A stretch of DNA of 64,000 bases from Flavisolibacter ginsenosidimutans (GTDB taxonomy: Bacteria > Bacteroidota > Bacteroidia > Chitinophagales > Chitinophagaceae). The notes beneath the pieces were generated by a model. That model saw only the letters and a program-made list of their open reading frames with translations. It was not told where the DNA came from and made no database searches. Of the stretch, positions 1 through 8,487 are shown piece by piece. Position numbers and translations under genes: made by a program. The stretch spans positions 4,402,001-4,466,000 of the forward strand of contig NZ_CP042433.1 in assembly GCF_007970805.1 (NCBI RefSeq). The letters run 5' to 3'. Position 1 is the stretch's first letter; each line of letters begins with the position of its first letter.

Positions 1-4
1 AAAG

Positions 5-1933
5 TTAAAGAGCAGGCACTTTCACCTTCACCTCTTTCATCATTTCCCGTACCGCATCAGCAATGGCTTGCGCATCGTAGCCGCATTCGCGGTGCAATTC
101 TTTCAGCGTTCCGTGTTCAACAATTCTATCCGGAATGCCCAAAATTTTCAAATCGTTTTTGTAGCCGTTCAAAGCCATGAATTCCGCTACCGCACTGCCA
201 AAACCACCGAGAACAGTGCCGTCTTCCACCGTAATAATTTTACCGTACCTGTTCAAGGCTTCGTGCAAAAGTTCTTCATCCAAAGGTTTTGCAAAGCGCA
301 TGTCGTAGTGTGCGGGTTGAAGGTTGTAGGCACGTAAATCCCTGATAGCTGCTGCGGCAAAATTTCCCGGGTGGCCAAACGATAAAATAGCCACGTCTTT
401 TCCGTCGCGCAGTTTGCGGCCCTTGCCAATTTGCATTTCTTCCATTGGCTTGCGCCATTCGGGCATTACGCCTTCACCGCGAGGATATCGAATCACAATC
501 GGAAACGTTGTGCTTTCGAGTTGAGCGGTGTACATCAGGTTACGCAATTCCTGTTCGTTCATGGGCGAAGAGATGATCATGTTGGGAATGGGCCGGAAGT
601 AAGCAATGTCATAAGCACCGTGGTGCGTCGGTCCGTCTTCGCCAACAAGTCCTGCACGATCCAAACAAAAAATAACGGGTAATTTTTGAATGGCCACGTC
701 GTGCACAACCTGGTCGAAGGCCCGCTGCATGAATGATGAATAAATATTGCAGAAGACTTTCAATCCTTGCGTTGCCATACCTGCACTCAGGGTTACTGCG
801 TGTTGTTCGGCAATGCCCACGTCAATGGCACGGTGCGGCATGGCCTTCATCATGATGTTGAGCGACGAACCCGACGGCATGGCCGGTGTAATGCCCATGA
901 TTTTCTCGTTCTTCTCGGCCAGTTCTAAAATCGTATGGCCGAAAACATCCTGGTACTTCGGTGGCTGCGGCAGGTCGAATTTCTTTTTGTAAATCTCGCC
1001 GGTGATTTTGTCAAACAAGCCCGGTGCATGCCATTTGGTTTGATCTTTTTCCGCCAACGCATAGCCCTTGCCTTTTACGGTAACGATGTGCAAAAGCTTT
1101 GGCCCGGGAATGTTTCGAAGATCGCTGAGCGTATCCACCAACTTGGTGATGTTGTGGCCATCAATCGGACCAAAATAACGGAGGTTCAAGGCTTCAAACA
1201 AATTGCTGCGCTTTGTTACCATGCCTTTGATGCCGGCTTCGAGTTTTGAAGCCATGTCGCGGGTGAAGCGTTTGCCAACGGGCAATTTCCCCATCAGTTT
1301 CCAAACGTCGTCGCGAAAGCGGTTATAGGTTTGCGACGTGGTGATGTCGGTTAAATATTCTTTCAGCGCACCCACGTTGGGGTCAATGCTCATGCAGTTG
1401 TCGTTCAAAATAATGAGCATGTCCGTGTCGGCTACACCGGCATGGTTCATGGCTTCGAAGGCCATGCCCGCCGTCATGCTCCCGTCGCCAATAATGGCTA
1501 CAGACTTGCGGTCTTCACCTTTGTATTTGGCCGCCATAGCCATGCCCAAAGCTGCGGAAATGGAAGTAGAAGAGTGGCCCACACCAAAGGCATCGTACTC
1601 GCTTTCGCTGCGTTTGGGAAAGCCGCTTAAGCCCCCGTATTTACGGTTGGTGTTGAAGCTGTCGCGGCGGCCGGTAAGAATCTTGTGACCGTAAGCCTGA
1701 TGACCCACGTCCCAAACCAACTGATCATACGGCGTGTTGTAAACGTAATGCAGGGCTACTGAAAGTTCCACCACGCCCAGCGATGCAGCAAAATGCCCGC
1801 CGTGCACACTCACCACGTCAATGATGTACTGGCGCAGTTCATCACAAACCTGGTGAAGATTTTCCTTCGGCACCTTCTTCAGGTCATCGGGTGAATTGAT
1901 AGCTTGCAGCAACGTGCCCGCGGGTATTTGCAT
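5..1933 (-). CDS. dxs: 1-deoxy-D-xylulose-5-phosphate synthase
   Basis: Thiamine-diphosphate enzyme that condenses pyruvate and glyceraldehyde 3-phosphate to DXP, the first step of the MEP isoprenoid pathway; cytosolic. The 642-residue length is normal for the family. Seen in the sequence: the N-terminal HGGHFAASLG segment with H47, the ThDP/Mg motif GDGSMTAG starting at G149 and closing with the NDN at 177-179, and the catalytic-Glu segment DVGIAEQHA with E376 in the transketolase pyrimidine-binding domain. A C-terminal transketolase domain follows. The start at MQIPAGTLLQ fits the family N-terminus. The window edge lies 4 bases past the stop. It is not in an operon with the other isoprenoid genes seen here (GGGP synthase, lycopene cyclase), but supplies their precursors. 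Confidence 0.98.
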   Translation of the reverse strand: MQIPAGTLLQAINSPDDLKKVPKENLHQVCDELRQYIIDVVSVHGGHFAASLGVVELSVALHYVYNTPYDQLVWDVGHQAYGHKILTGRRDSFNTNRKYGGLSGFPKRSESEYDAFGVGHSSTSISAALGMAMAAKYKGEDRKSVAIIGDGSMTAGMAFEAMNHAGVADTDMLIILNDNCMSIDPNVGALKEYLTDITTSQTYNRFRDDVWKLMGKLPVGKRFTRDMASKLEAGIKGMVTKRSNLFEALNLRYFGPIDGHNITKLVDTLSDLRNIPGPKLLHIVTVKGKGYALAEKDQTKWHAPGLFDKITGEIYKKKFDLPQPPKYQDVFGHTILELAEKNEKIMGITPAMPSGSSLNIMMKAMPHRAIDVGIAEQHAVTLSAGMATQGLKVFCNIYSSFMQRAFDQVVHDVAIQKLPVIFCLDRAGLVGEDGPTHHGAYDIAYFRPIPNMIISSPMNEQELRNLMYTAQLESTTFPIVIRYPRGEGVMPEWRKPMEEMQIGKGRKLRDGKDVAILSFGHPGNFAAAAIRDLRAYNLQPAHYDMRFAKPLDEELLHEALNRYGKIITVEDGTVLGGFGSAVAEFMALNGYKNDLKILGIPDRIVEHGTLKELHRECGYDAQAIADAVREMMKEVKVKVPAL

Positions 1934-1989
1934 GAGAAGTTTTTAAGGCCGTAAAATTAGTTTCTTTCCCTTCAAGTAGAAGAATTGCC

Positions 1990-3546
1990 TTAATGCTTAA
2001 CAAACCGAAAGCAAATAGGTTGGTTGCCTGTAAATTGCCCGTTGATTTGCAACTGGTACATGCCCGGAAGAAGCGTTGATACCGGTAGAGAGAAGACCGT
2101 TTCACCTTTGGCCAACGCGGTTTCGCCTTTCTGAACCGGCTTGCCAGAAACGTTGTAAACAACGTACGCAATTTTGCCTGCTTCTGAAGTGTTCAACCGC
2201 AGGTGCAGAACATCGGTGGAAGGGTTGGGCCAAATTTTAAACGCACTTGCCACAATGCCGGCGCTAATCACCGGGGAATAAAACTCTTTCCCGCTTCTTG
2301 AAAACATCTTGAGACGGAAAAAGCGGTAGTTGCCCTCAACCTGCGCCGTGTAAGCTTTCGAACCATTTGCGCCGGCCGTTTCCTGTACTGTTTCATCATC
2401 ACTAAAGGTTTCATTGTTCTTTGCTTTTTGCACAACGGTTTTTTGAAGTGCCTCGATGCCGCTTACTTTCCATTGCAGCAAGTGATGTCCGTTTTGTTGC
2501 CCGACGTAGGTAAAATAATTCAGTTGCACCGGCAACGGTGCTAAACAGGAAACGATGGTGAAATCAAAGGATTTAACGGAACAATTGTTGGCCGTGGAAA
2601 CAGTAATGCGGTAACGACCCGCCGCCAATCCGTTGATATCTACTGTTGGCGCCGTGCTATCAACAGCCTTTGTATAAACATCATTAAAATCAAAAACACC
2701 GTTGTTGTCTGCATCGTAAGCAAGAAGGCATTGCATGGGAAAGATGGAGGCGTAGTTGTTTGCGTTGACGTAAATGCTCACGCGGCCGCCCGATGCACCG
2801 CAGGCAAATGCGTCTATGAGTGAAAACGTATAAGTGATGGAAGCTGCGTCGCCGGGACGGTTGTTGGTTGCGTTGGCGCTTTGCTGCGGATCTTTTACCC
2901 ATTGGCAATCGCCGTCAACGGTGCGGGCAAAACTGTTTCCCCGGCCTGCTGACATGCCCAGTTGCTCGTAGTTAATGGACATGCTTCCGAGATCAAAGGT
3001 TTTTGCTGTGCATGTGCCGCCAACGGTGGATGTGGTGATGGAAGTTGATGTTTCTGCCGGTAGACTTCTTACCACTGCGTCAACGAGGTTTAGCGATGGA
3101 TCGAATAAAACCAACGGTGTGTTGGAAGCGCCGCCGTCCGTCATCATGCCGTCGCCGGTTGTGGGAATGGCTACGTTGGTACAGCCGCAGGTGTTCCAGT
3201 TAAGGTTAGCGTGTACGCCGGTAGCAATGCTGTCAATGTTGCCGCAATCATTTGGAATAAAATCCTCGCCGGACAGCACGAAAAATTTACCGGGTTGCAA
3301 AAGGGTATTTGGCGGAATGGTAACGGCGTATTTTCCTGTGGTTAAAATATAACCGCCCAAGTTAACCGGACCGGGACCCATGTTGAGAAGTTCAATAAAT
3401 TCAGCCGTTGTGCCGCAGCCGTTCGAAGTCCAGGGCATGTATTCGTTAATCACGACCCTGCCGGTAGTTTGCCCAAACGCGGCTCGAAAAAAGAGCAGGC
3501 AGATGATGGAAAAAAGCAATCTGCTTTTGCAGTGGAGCGCTTTCAT
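1990..3546 (-). CDS. secreted lamin-tail-domain protein with type IX sorting signal
   Basis: Exported 518-residue protein. Residues 1-25 are a signal peptide ending AAFGQ. Residues about 30-150 look like a lamin-tail domain (LTD): VVINEYMPW, then FIELLNMGPGPVNLGGY and LLQPGKFFVLSG. Around residue 285 a DADNNGVFDFND loop resembles a calcium-binding DxDxNG loop. The segment LPVQLNYFTYVG is the usual lead-in to a C-terminal type A sorting domain, which begins near IWPNPSTDVLHL and ends at the last residue. Known for the family: such domains direct export through the type IX secretion system and surface attachment. The cargo function of the LTD protein is unknown. It lies 56 bp upstream of dxs on the same strand. 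Confidence 0.85.
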   Translation of the reverse strand: MKALHCKSRLLFSIICLLFFRAAFGQTTGRVVINEYMPWTSNGCGTTAEFIELLNMGPGPVNLGGYILTTGKYAVTIPPNTLLQPGKFFVLSGEDFIPNDCGNIDSIATGVHANLNWNTCGCTNVAIPTTGDGMMTDGGASNTPLVLFDPSLNLVDAVVRSLPAETSTSITTSTVGGTCTAKTFDLGSMSINYEQLGMSAGRGNSFARTVDGDCQWVKDPQQSANATNNRPGDAASITYTFSLIDAFACGASGGRVSIYVNANNYASIFPMQCLLAYDADNNGVFDFNDVYTKAVDSTAPTVDINGLAAGRYRITVSTANNCSVKSFDFTIVSCLAPLPVQLNYFTYVGQQNGHHLLQWKVSGIEALQKTVVQKAKNNETFSDDETVQETAGANGSKAYTAQVEGNYRFFRLKMFSRSGKEFYSPVISAGIVASAFKIWPNPSTDVLHLRLNTSEAGKIAYVVYNVSGKPVQKGETALAKGETVFSLPVSTLLPGMYQLQINGQFTGNQPICFRFVKH

Positions 3547-3706
3547 CGGGATCGGATTTAAACGGCCAAGATAGAGCGAAATATTGAGAAATCACAATGC
3601 CGCAGGCTTCCGGCGGAACGCAAACGCTTTGCGCCGCAGTGCCCCGTTTGTAAAATCTCTGCGCCACTGGTATATTTACGCAAGGCCTTTAACGGCAAGG
3701 CTTTCG

Positions 3707-3714
3707 TAGCTTTG
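3707..3714 (+). promoter_or_regulatory. candidate Bacteroidota -7 element (TAGCTTTG)
   Basis: Exact match to TAnnTTTG, ending one base before the ATG at 3716. No good TTG -33 box was found at the usual spacing. If it is used, transcription would begin at or inside the annotated start codon of the LytS gene, so the mRNA would be leaderless or a later start would be used. It may be chance. Confidence 0.3.
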
Positions 3715-3715
3715 T

Positions 3716-4765
3716 ATGATGAAGTCGCTTCGGTTGTCAAGGTATTGGGTGTTTCAATTTGGCGGGTGGGGCTTGTTTGCCTTGATCAACGTTTTTTTTA
3801 CCTGGCTCTTTCAGCGTTTTGAGCCCAACAGCCTGCAACGCATTCTTTTTTTTATTGAAGTGGGCATCGTTTTTTCGCATTTCATGCGCGAGGTCATTCA
3901 CCGTTCTTCGCTGCTCTTAAAAGATCTGCGTCAGCAGATTCTCACTCTTATTTTACTCACGATTGTTTTTTCTTTTTTTATCACCTGCGTGGTTTCGCCC
4001 TTTGAGCAGTTGTATGAGTTGCGTACCAATGCCGAAGGCCAGCCGGTCTCTTACCTTTCTCTTTTCATCACCAATTTCATTTCCTTTATTCCGCTGTTGC
4101 TGATGTGGAACGCCATTTATTTCATGTACCACTTCATCATCAAAACCCACAAGCTGGAAGTAGATACTGTGAAATTGGAAGCGCTGGTTCGCGAACTGGA
4201 ACTGAACACCATCAAGGCACACATCAATCCGCATTTTATTTTTAATTCGCTCAACGGCATTCGGGCACTCATTGACGAAAACCCCGAGCGGGCCCGCACG
4301 GCCATTACGCAACTAAGCAGCATTTTACGCAGCAGCCTCAGTACCGAAAAAGCCGAAACCGTTTCGCTGGAGCAGGAACTGAAAATTGTAAAAGATTACC
4401 TGGCCCTGGAAAGCATGCGTTTTGAAGACCGCCTGAAAATTGCCTTTGATGTAGATGAAAGAACCTTGAACAATCCTGTGCCGCCCATGATGTTGCAAAC
4501 CCTGGTGGAAAATGCCATCAAGCACGGTGTGAGCAAGCAAATGAAAGGCGGCATCATAAAAATCGTTTCCGACATCAAGCAAAATCAGCACGAACTGGTG
4601 GTGCAAAACACCGGGCACTTGAACGGTTATCAAAAGAGCAGCGGCTTTGGCATTGCCAGCACCAAAGACCGGCTGAATCTTTTGTACGGTGAAAAAGCCA
4701 GCTTTGAAATAAAGCAATTGGACAACGGCCTTGTGGAAGCGAAGGTGCTGATGCCGCTGCGGTGA
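3716..4765 (+). CDS. LytS-type sensor histidine kinase
   Basis: Membrane sensor kinase of the LytS/YehU class (His_kinase plus HATPase_c). The N-terminal 140 residues hold four hydrophobic segments (about 12-32, 42-58, 75-93, 115-138) and no other recognisable sensor domain. The phosphoacceptor region reads KAHINPHFIFNSLNG, with H173 the likely phosphorylated histidine. The ATP-binding N box is MMLQTLVENAIKHG, followed by GFGIASTKDRL. It pairs with the LytTR regulator 179 bp downstream. Two ATGs in tandem (3716, 3719) are possible starts. The stimulus is not deducible. Confidence 0.93.
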   Translation: MMKSLRLSRYWVFQFGGWGLFALINVFFTWLFQRFEPNSLQRILFFIEVGIVFSHFMREVIHRSSLLLKDLRQQILTLILLTIVFSFFITCVVSPFEQLYELRTNAEGQPVSYLSLFITNFISFIPLLLMWNAIYFMYHFIIKTHKLEVDTVKLEALVRELELNTIKAHINPHFIFNSLNGIRALIDENPERARTAITQLSSILRSSLSTEKAETVSLEQELKIVKDYLALESMRFEDRLKIAFDVDERTLNNPVPPMMLQTLVENAIKHGVSKQMKGGIIKIVSDIKQNQHELVVQNTGHLNGYQKSSGFGIASTKDRLNLLYGEKASFEIKQLDNGLVEAKVLMPLR

Positions 4766-4766
4766 A

Positions 4767-4930
4767 GAATATTGAACAGCAGAACAAGGAATGATGAATA
4801 GCGAAGGGCTTGAGCGTTCCTAGGCCACGCTATGACGTGGTCGGTGTCGAATGAATTAAAAACCGAATCCGGAATTCTAAACGCTGACGTCCGTCTTCTG
4901 TCTCCTGAATTCTTAAATTAGCACTTACAA
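4767..4930. other. patterned spacer between kinase and regulator
   Basis: No gene is visible in this spacer. It starts with low-complexity words (gaatattgaacagcagaac, gaatgatgaatag) of a kind that recurs in other spacers of this window. It also holds a small dyad CCACG-N6-CGTGG at 4825-4840, which could be an operator or chance. The dyad is not the direct-repeat layout known for LytTR proteins. Confidence 0.35.
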
Positions 4931-4944
4931 ATAACCCAACACAC

Positions 4945-5679
4945 ATGAGAGCCATTATCATTGACGACGAACGCCTGGCCCGCGCCGAACTTCGCAAACT
5001 GCTGCAAGACTTTCCCGAAGTAGAAGTGGTGGACGAAGCCTCTAATGCCGAAGAAGGCGTGCAAAAAATAGAAAGCCACAATCCCGATTTAATCTTCCTT
5101 GACATTCAAATGCCCGGCCGTACCGGCTTTGAAATGTTGCAGGAACTGGATCATGCGCCAACGGTTGTCTTTACCACGGCTTACGACGATTATGCGCTAA
5201 AGGCTTTTGAAGTAAACGCACTTGATTATCTTCTCAAACCCATTGAACCAAAACGGCTGGCCGACGCGGTTGAAAAAATTAAAAAGCTGCAAAACGGAAA
5301 AACGGCGCAACCGGCAAGTTCCGGTTTTGCTCCTTCCGGCTTATTGGGCGAACACGACCAGGTGTTTGTAAAAGACGGCGAACGTTGCTGGTTTGTAAAA
5401 CTCTCGGAAGTGAGGCTGTTTGAAAGCGTGGGCAACTACGCCAAGGTTTTCTTCGGCACCAACAAGCCGCTGATTTTAAAATCGCTTAACGCTTTGGAAG
5501 AACGCCTCGATCCAAAAATTTTCTTTCGCGCCAACCGCAAACACATTGTCAACCTGCACCTGATTGACAAAGTAGAATCCTACTTTAACGGCGGCTTGTT
5601 GCTGGAATTAAAAGGCGGCGAAAAGATTGAAGTCAGCCGCCGGCAAACGGTGAAGTTTAAAGAAATGATGAGTCTTTAA
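4945..5679 (+). CDS. LytTR-family response regulator
   Basis: Two-domain regulator of 244 residues. The receiver domain (about 1-120) has the acidic pair DDE at 7-9, phosphoacceptor D53 in LIFLDIQMPG, the TTAYDDYALKAF switch region and the conserved Lys in LLKPIEP. A linker rich in Gly, Ala and Ser follows. The C-terminal LytTR DNA-binding domain (about 140-244) carries VRLFESVGNYAKVFF and FFRANRKHIVNL. LytTR proteins bind direct repeats as a beta-rich DNA-binding fold rather than a helix-turn-helix. The partner kinase is the gene just upstream on the same strand. Confidence 0.95.
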   Translation: MRAIIIDDERLARAELRKLLQDFPEVEVVDEASNAEEGVQKIESHNPDLIFLDIQMPGRTGFEMLQELDHAPTVVFTTAYDDYALKAFEVNALDYLLKPIEPKRLADAVEKIKKLQNGKTAQPASSGFAPSGLLGEHDQVFVKDGERCWFVKLSEVRLFESVGNYAKVFFGTNKPLILKSLNALEERLDPKIFFRANRKHIVNLHLIDKVESYFNGGLLLELKGGEKIEVSRRQTVKFKEMMSL

Positions 5680-5732
5680 TTAGCTGATTAGCTGATGAAA
5701 GCGACACAAGATTAAAACACCTGTAAAAATTT

Positions 5733-7016
5733 ATGATGAAAAAGATTTTGTTGCTGTTGTTGTTAACAGCGACCGTGGTTGTTCATGCGCAATCGAAGAA
5801 CGACGACATTACGGTAAGTGAAGCTACCCGCATTGAAAATGTTTTGGCTTCGGACGACATGCGCGGACGCAAGGCCGGTTCGCCGGACATTGCCAGGGTC
5901 GCCGCTTTTATTGCGATTGAATTTAAAAAAGCCGGCTTGCAACCCTTGCAGGGCAACAGTTTTCTCCAACCCTTTGTAATGGTGCGACCAAAACTGAAAG
6001 AATTAAAATACAAAGCCGAAGGCGGCGACGTTGATGCGAAAAATATTTTCGTTATCACTACGCAACCTGAGATAGAAGTCAACGAGGCCTCGGGTTATGA
6101 AGTGCGCACCATCAAAGCCGGAGGCAACATGGCTGTGCAAGCCAGGGCGTTGAACGCAGAAAAGAAAAATTTGATTGTATTGGTTGATCCGTCCTACGCA
6201 CCCGACTTTTCGCGATTGAGTGCTTTTAAGCGATCGATGTTTCAAACGCCGTACAGCAAAGTTTTTTTGCTGGCGACGGATTTGCCTAAAACCTTTACGG
6301 TGAAAGCTTCCCAGGATTTTGAAGAAACGCATTTTGCCAACGTTGTGGGCATTTTACCGGGCAAATCGAAGAAGAATGAAGAGGTTGTTTTCTCATCGCA
6401 TTACGATCATTTGGGCGTAGGCCGTCCTGTGGCTGGCGACAGCGTTTACAACGGCGCGAACGATGATGCCGCGGGAACGACTGCAGTGATCATGCTGGCA
6501 AAACATTTTAAAAAGTTGGGTGACAACGAACGCAGCTTGGTGTTTGCTGCCTTTACAGCCGAAGAAATCGGCGGCTTTGGTTCGCAGTATTTTTCGCAGC
6601 AAATGAACCCGTCGGATGTGGTGGCGATGTTCAACATTGAAATGATTGGCACAGAAAGCAAATGGGGAACAAACAGCGCTTACATCACTGGCTTTGAGAA
6701 AACCAACATGGGCGAGATTCTGCAGAAAAATCTTCAGGGGACGGCCTTTCAATTTCATCCCGACCCTTATCCTGACCAGCAACTTTTTTATCGCTCCGAT
6801 AATGCCACGCTGGCAAGGCTTGGCGTGCCGGCGCATACAATCTCCACTTCTAAAATGGACAGCGAACCAAACTACCACAAGCCAAGCGATGAAGTGAGTA
6901 CGCTTGATTTGGAGAACATGACGAACATTGTCAAAGCAATTGCAGAAAGCAGCAGAACGATTGTGAGTGGTGCCGATACGCCAACGAGAGTAAAGCCCGA
7001 AAGTTTGCAGCGTTAA
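5733..7016 (+). CDS. secreted M28-family zinc peptidase
   Basis: Probable exported aminopeptidase, 427 residues with a signal peptide (1-20, ending VVVHAQ). The M28 catalytic domain covers about 200-410. Its zinc and catalytic elements are visible: SSHYDHLG with H223 and D225, the bridging Asp in NGANDDAAGT (240-249), the adjacent glutamates E277/E278 in FTAEEIGGFGS, NIEMIG with E303, and a C-terminal His region (HTISTSKMDSEPNYHKPSDE). These match dinuclear zinc peptidases of the Aeromonas aminopeptidase class. It follows the LytTR gene by 53 bp and is followed by a strong terminator. Substrate is unknown. Confidence 0.93.
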   Translation: MMKKILLLLLLTATVVVHAQSKNDDITVSEATRIENVLASDDMRGRKAGSPDIARVAAFIAIEFKKAGLQPLQGNSFLQPFVMVRPKLKELKYKAEGGDVDAKNIFVITTQPEIEVNEASGYEVRTIKAGGNMAVQARALNAEKKNLIVLVDPSYAPDFSRLSAFKRSMFQTPYSKVFLLATDLPKTFTVKASQDFEETHFANVVGILPGKSKKNEEVVFSSHYDHLGVGRPVAGDSVYNGANDDAAGTTAVIMLAKHFKKLGDNERSLVFAAFTAEEIGGFGSQYFSQQMNPSDVVAMFNIEMIGTESKWGTNSAYITGFEKTNMGEILQKNLQGTAFQFHPDPYPDQQLFYRSDNATLARLGVPAHTISTSKMDSEPNYHKPSDEVSTLDLENMTNIVKAIAESSRTIVSGADTPTRVKPESLQR

Positions 7017-7076
7017 GAGAGGGTTGATAAAAGTTCGTGTTCAAACGTTGCGCTGTGCTGCTTGGATATTATACGA

Positions 7077-7108
7077 CCGCAAGCTTATCAAAAGCTTGCG
7101 GTTTTTTT
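7077..7108 (+). terminator. rho-independent terminator
   Basis: Perfect 10-bp stem CCGCAAGCTT (7077-7086) / AAGCTTGCGG (7092-7101), 5-nt loop, then seven T (7102-7108). It ends the M28 peptidase transcript. The minus strand lacks a T-run after the stem, so it serves one direction only. Confidence 0.9.
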
Positions 7109-7115
7109 AATCGAG

Positions 7116-7373
7116 TTACCGTGTACATTTTCTGACGGTGACAAGGGTACCGTCGCTTGTCCTTACTTCCTGGGAGCCCAGTCTTTCGTAATTGCTGGCA
7201 TCGGCATTTGTTAAACCACAAGCTTCGTTTACGCTTGACCCGTAAGTGGTTTGCGTACCGTTGCGGTAATACATGGTTTGCGTGGTGGTGCATTTCCAGC
7301 AAAACGTACTTGTTTTTGTGCAAGAAGACAGTGAAGCGAACAAGAGAAATAAACCAAGCAATCGCAGTTTCAT
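7116..7373 (-). CDS. small cysteine-rich lipoprotein
   Basis: An 85-residue protein with a lipoprotein signal peptide: KLRLLGLFLLFASLSSC, lipobox LSSC with C18 as the lipidated residue. The mature part has four more cysteines (FCWKC, NEACG, RKC) spaced in a way that could form two disulfides or a metal site. No family is recognised; similar short lipoproteins are frequent in Chitinophagaceae. It ends close to the terminator of the convergent M28 gene. Confidence 0.6.
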   Translation of the reverse strand: MKLRLLGLFLLFASLSSCTKTSTFCWKCTTTQTMYYRNGTQTTYGSSVNEACGLTNADASNYERLGSQEVRTSDGTLVTVRKCTR

Positions 7374-7424
7374 AAAATGATTTTGATGGTTGATATTACG
7401 AATTTCTTTTTTTTGGTTGCGGAT

Positions 7425-7605
7425 AAAAATGTTAAGTGCTGTTTGTGACCTTACTGGTCTTGCGCTTGGTTTTGTGTCTGCACCAACTACAGAAATTAGG
7501 AGCGGTTACGTTACATGAAAAGAATGGGGTTCTTGCTACAGTTGTTGGTGAGCTTAATGCGTTGTTTATGCTTGACACCAGCAACGGCAAAAAACGTTAA
7601 GTACT
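7425..7605 (+). repeat. direct repeat edging the AT-rich insert
   Basis: Two copies of AAAA(A)(T/C)GTTAAGTRCT lie at 7425-7440 and 7590-7605, matching at 14 of 16 bases, 165 bp apart. The second copy abuts the stop codon of the AT-rich endonuclease-like gene. No gene lies between them. They may mark the edge of an insertion, or the second could be a scar. Confidence 0.35.
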
Positions 7606-7607
7606 CT

Positions 7608-8309
7608 CTACTTATTTGCATTTGTCCGAATCTTTTTTAAAATTTCTTCAATCTTGTCTCGACTTGTTTTGAAGTTATCCTGGATAAATGTGTCATTATC
7701 CGGATTTATTTGTATCCAGTAGGTTCTCCCATCTTTTACAGCTGATTGGATTCTACGTTGGAGTTCAGTTAATCTTGATTTTCCGGTTTTAATTTCAGCA
7801 AAATAGATGTTTATATCCTCTCTATTTTCAGATGCCCCATCAAAAATTAGAAGGTCTACAGGGCTGCCTATGAATCTTGCATCATTTGGATTAAATGGAA
7901 ATTTGCCGTGAAATGGAACTAAATGCTCTGATATTTTACCAAGGTTTACTGCGTAGCTTCTTGAAATAGCGTCTTGTCTAATTTTCGCTTCTTCATTCAT
8001 TTTCCACTGTTGTAATACATTCGCAGCTGCTTGTAAAGACACTTGTTCTAAATTGGTTTTTATCGAATCAATTTCCGTCTGTTTAAACTTTTCTAATTCC
8101 TGTATTGCCCAATCCTGATACTTGAATTTTAATTCTGCCTCTTGTTTTTGGAATGCAGCAGTTTGTTCCGCTTGTTTTAGCCTTAATTCGTTTTGAAGTC
8201 TTGTTTTATAATTGGAAGTTTTATTATAAAAGTAAATGGAGGTTAGTACAACTAAAATTCCAAAAATCAGTATTTGCCCTTCATTCAATGTTATTTCAAG
8301 AATTGGCAT
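7608..8309 (-). CDS. membrane-anchored endonuclease-like protein (Holliday-resolvase-related domain)
   Basis: A 233-residue protein. Residues about 10-27 form one N-terminal transmembrane segment (GQILIFGILVVLTSIYFY), residues 35-110 a charged, Gln/Glu-rich coiled coil, and residues 120-220 a domain resembling the 'endonuclease related to archaeal Holliday junction resolvase' family: ISEHLVPFHGKFPFNPND, then GSPVDLLIFDG and FAEIKTGKSRLTELQRRIQ. The D...EIK pattern is that of PD-(D/E)XK nucleases. Base composition is clearly more AT-rich than in the neighbours, which suggests acquisition. DNA substrate and cellular role are unknown; such membrane-coiled-coil-nuclease proteins are RmuC-like in layout, but it lacks an evident RmuC domain. 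Confidence 0.7.
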   Translation of the reverse strand: MPILEITLNEGQILIFGILVVLTSIYFYNKTSNYKTRLQNELRLKQAEQTAAFQKQEAELKFKYQDWAIQELEKFKQTEIDSIKTNLEQVSLQAAANVLQQWKMNEEAKIRQDAISRSYAVNLGKISEHLVPFHGKFPFNPNDARFIGSPVDLLIFDGASENREDINIYFAEIKTGKSRLTELQRRIQSAVKDGRTYWIQINPDNDTFIQDNFKTSRDKIEEILKKIRTNANK

Positions 8310-8487
8310 ATTAGTAATGATAGGATTTAATAGAACGTCTGTTAGTTTAATGGTATAGCTCTAATATACGAATGCATAATAAGTTTTGGTTACACTTTGC
8401 CTGTCAAATGTTGAGATTAATGTGCAATAGTCTGTTGCTCAGGAATTGAAATGATAAGGAAGTTGCATTCAATACATTAAAGTAATC

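Noticed and set aside
4825..4840. CCACG-N6-CGTGG dyad as a LytTR operator
   Set aside because: LytTR proteins use direct repeats with different sequence; it is kept only as a possible site in the spacer entry.
7425..7605. integron attC interpretation of the GTTAAGT repeats
   Set aside because: GTTAAGT fits the GTTRRRY core, but the matching R and L boxes with the expected spacing and an integrase were not found.
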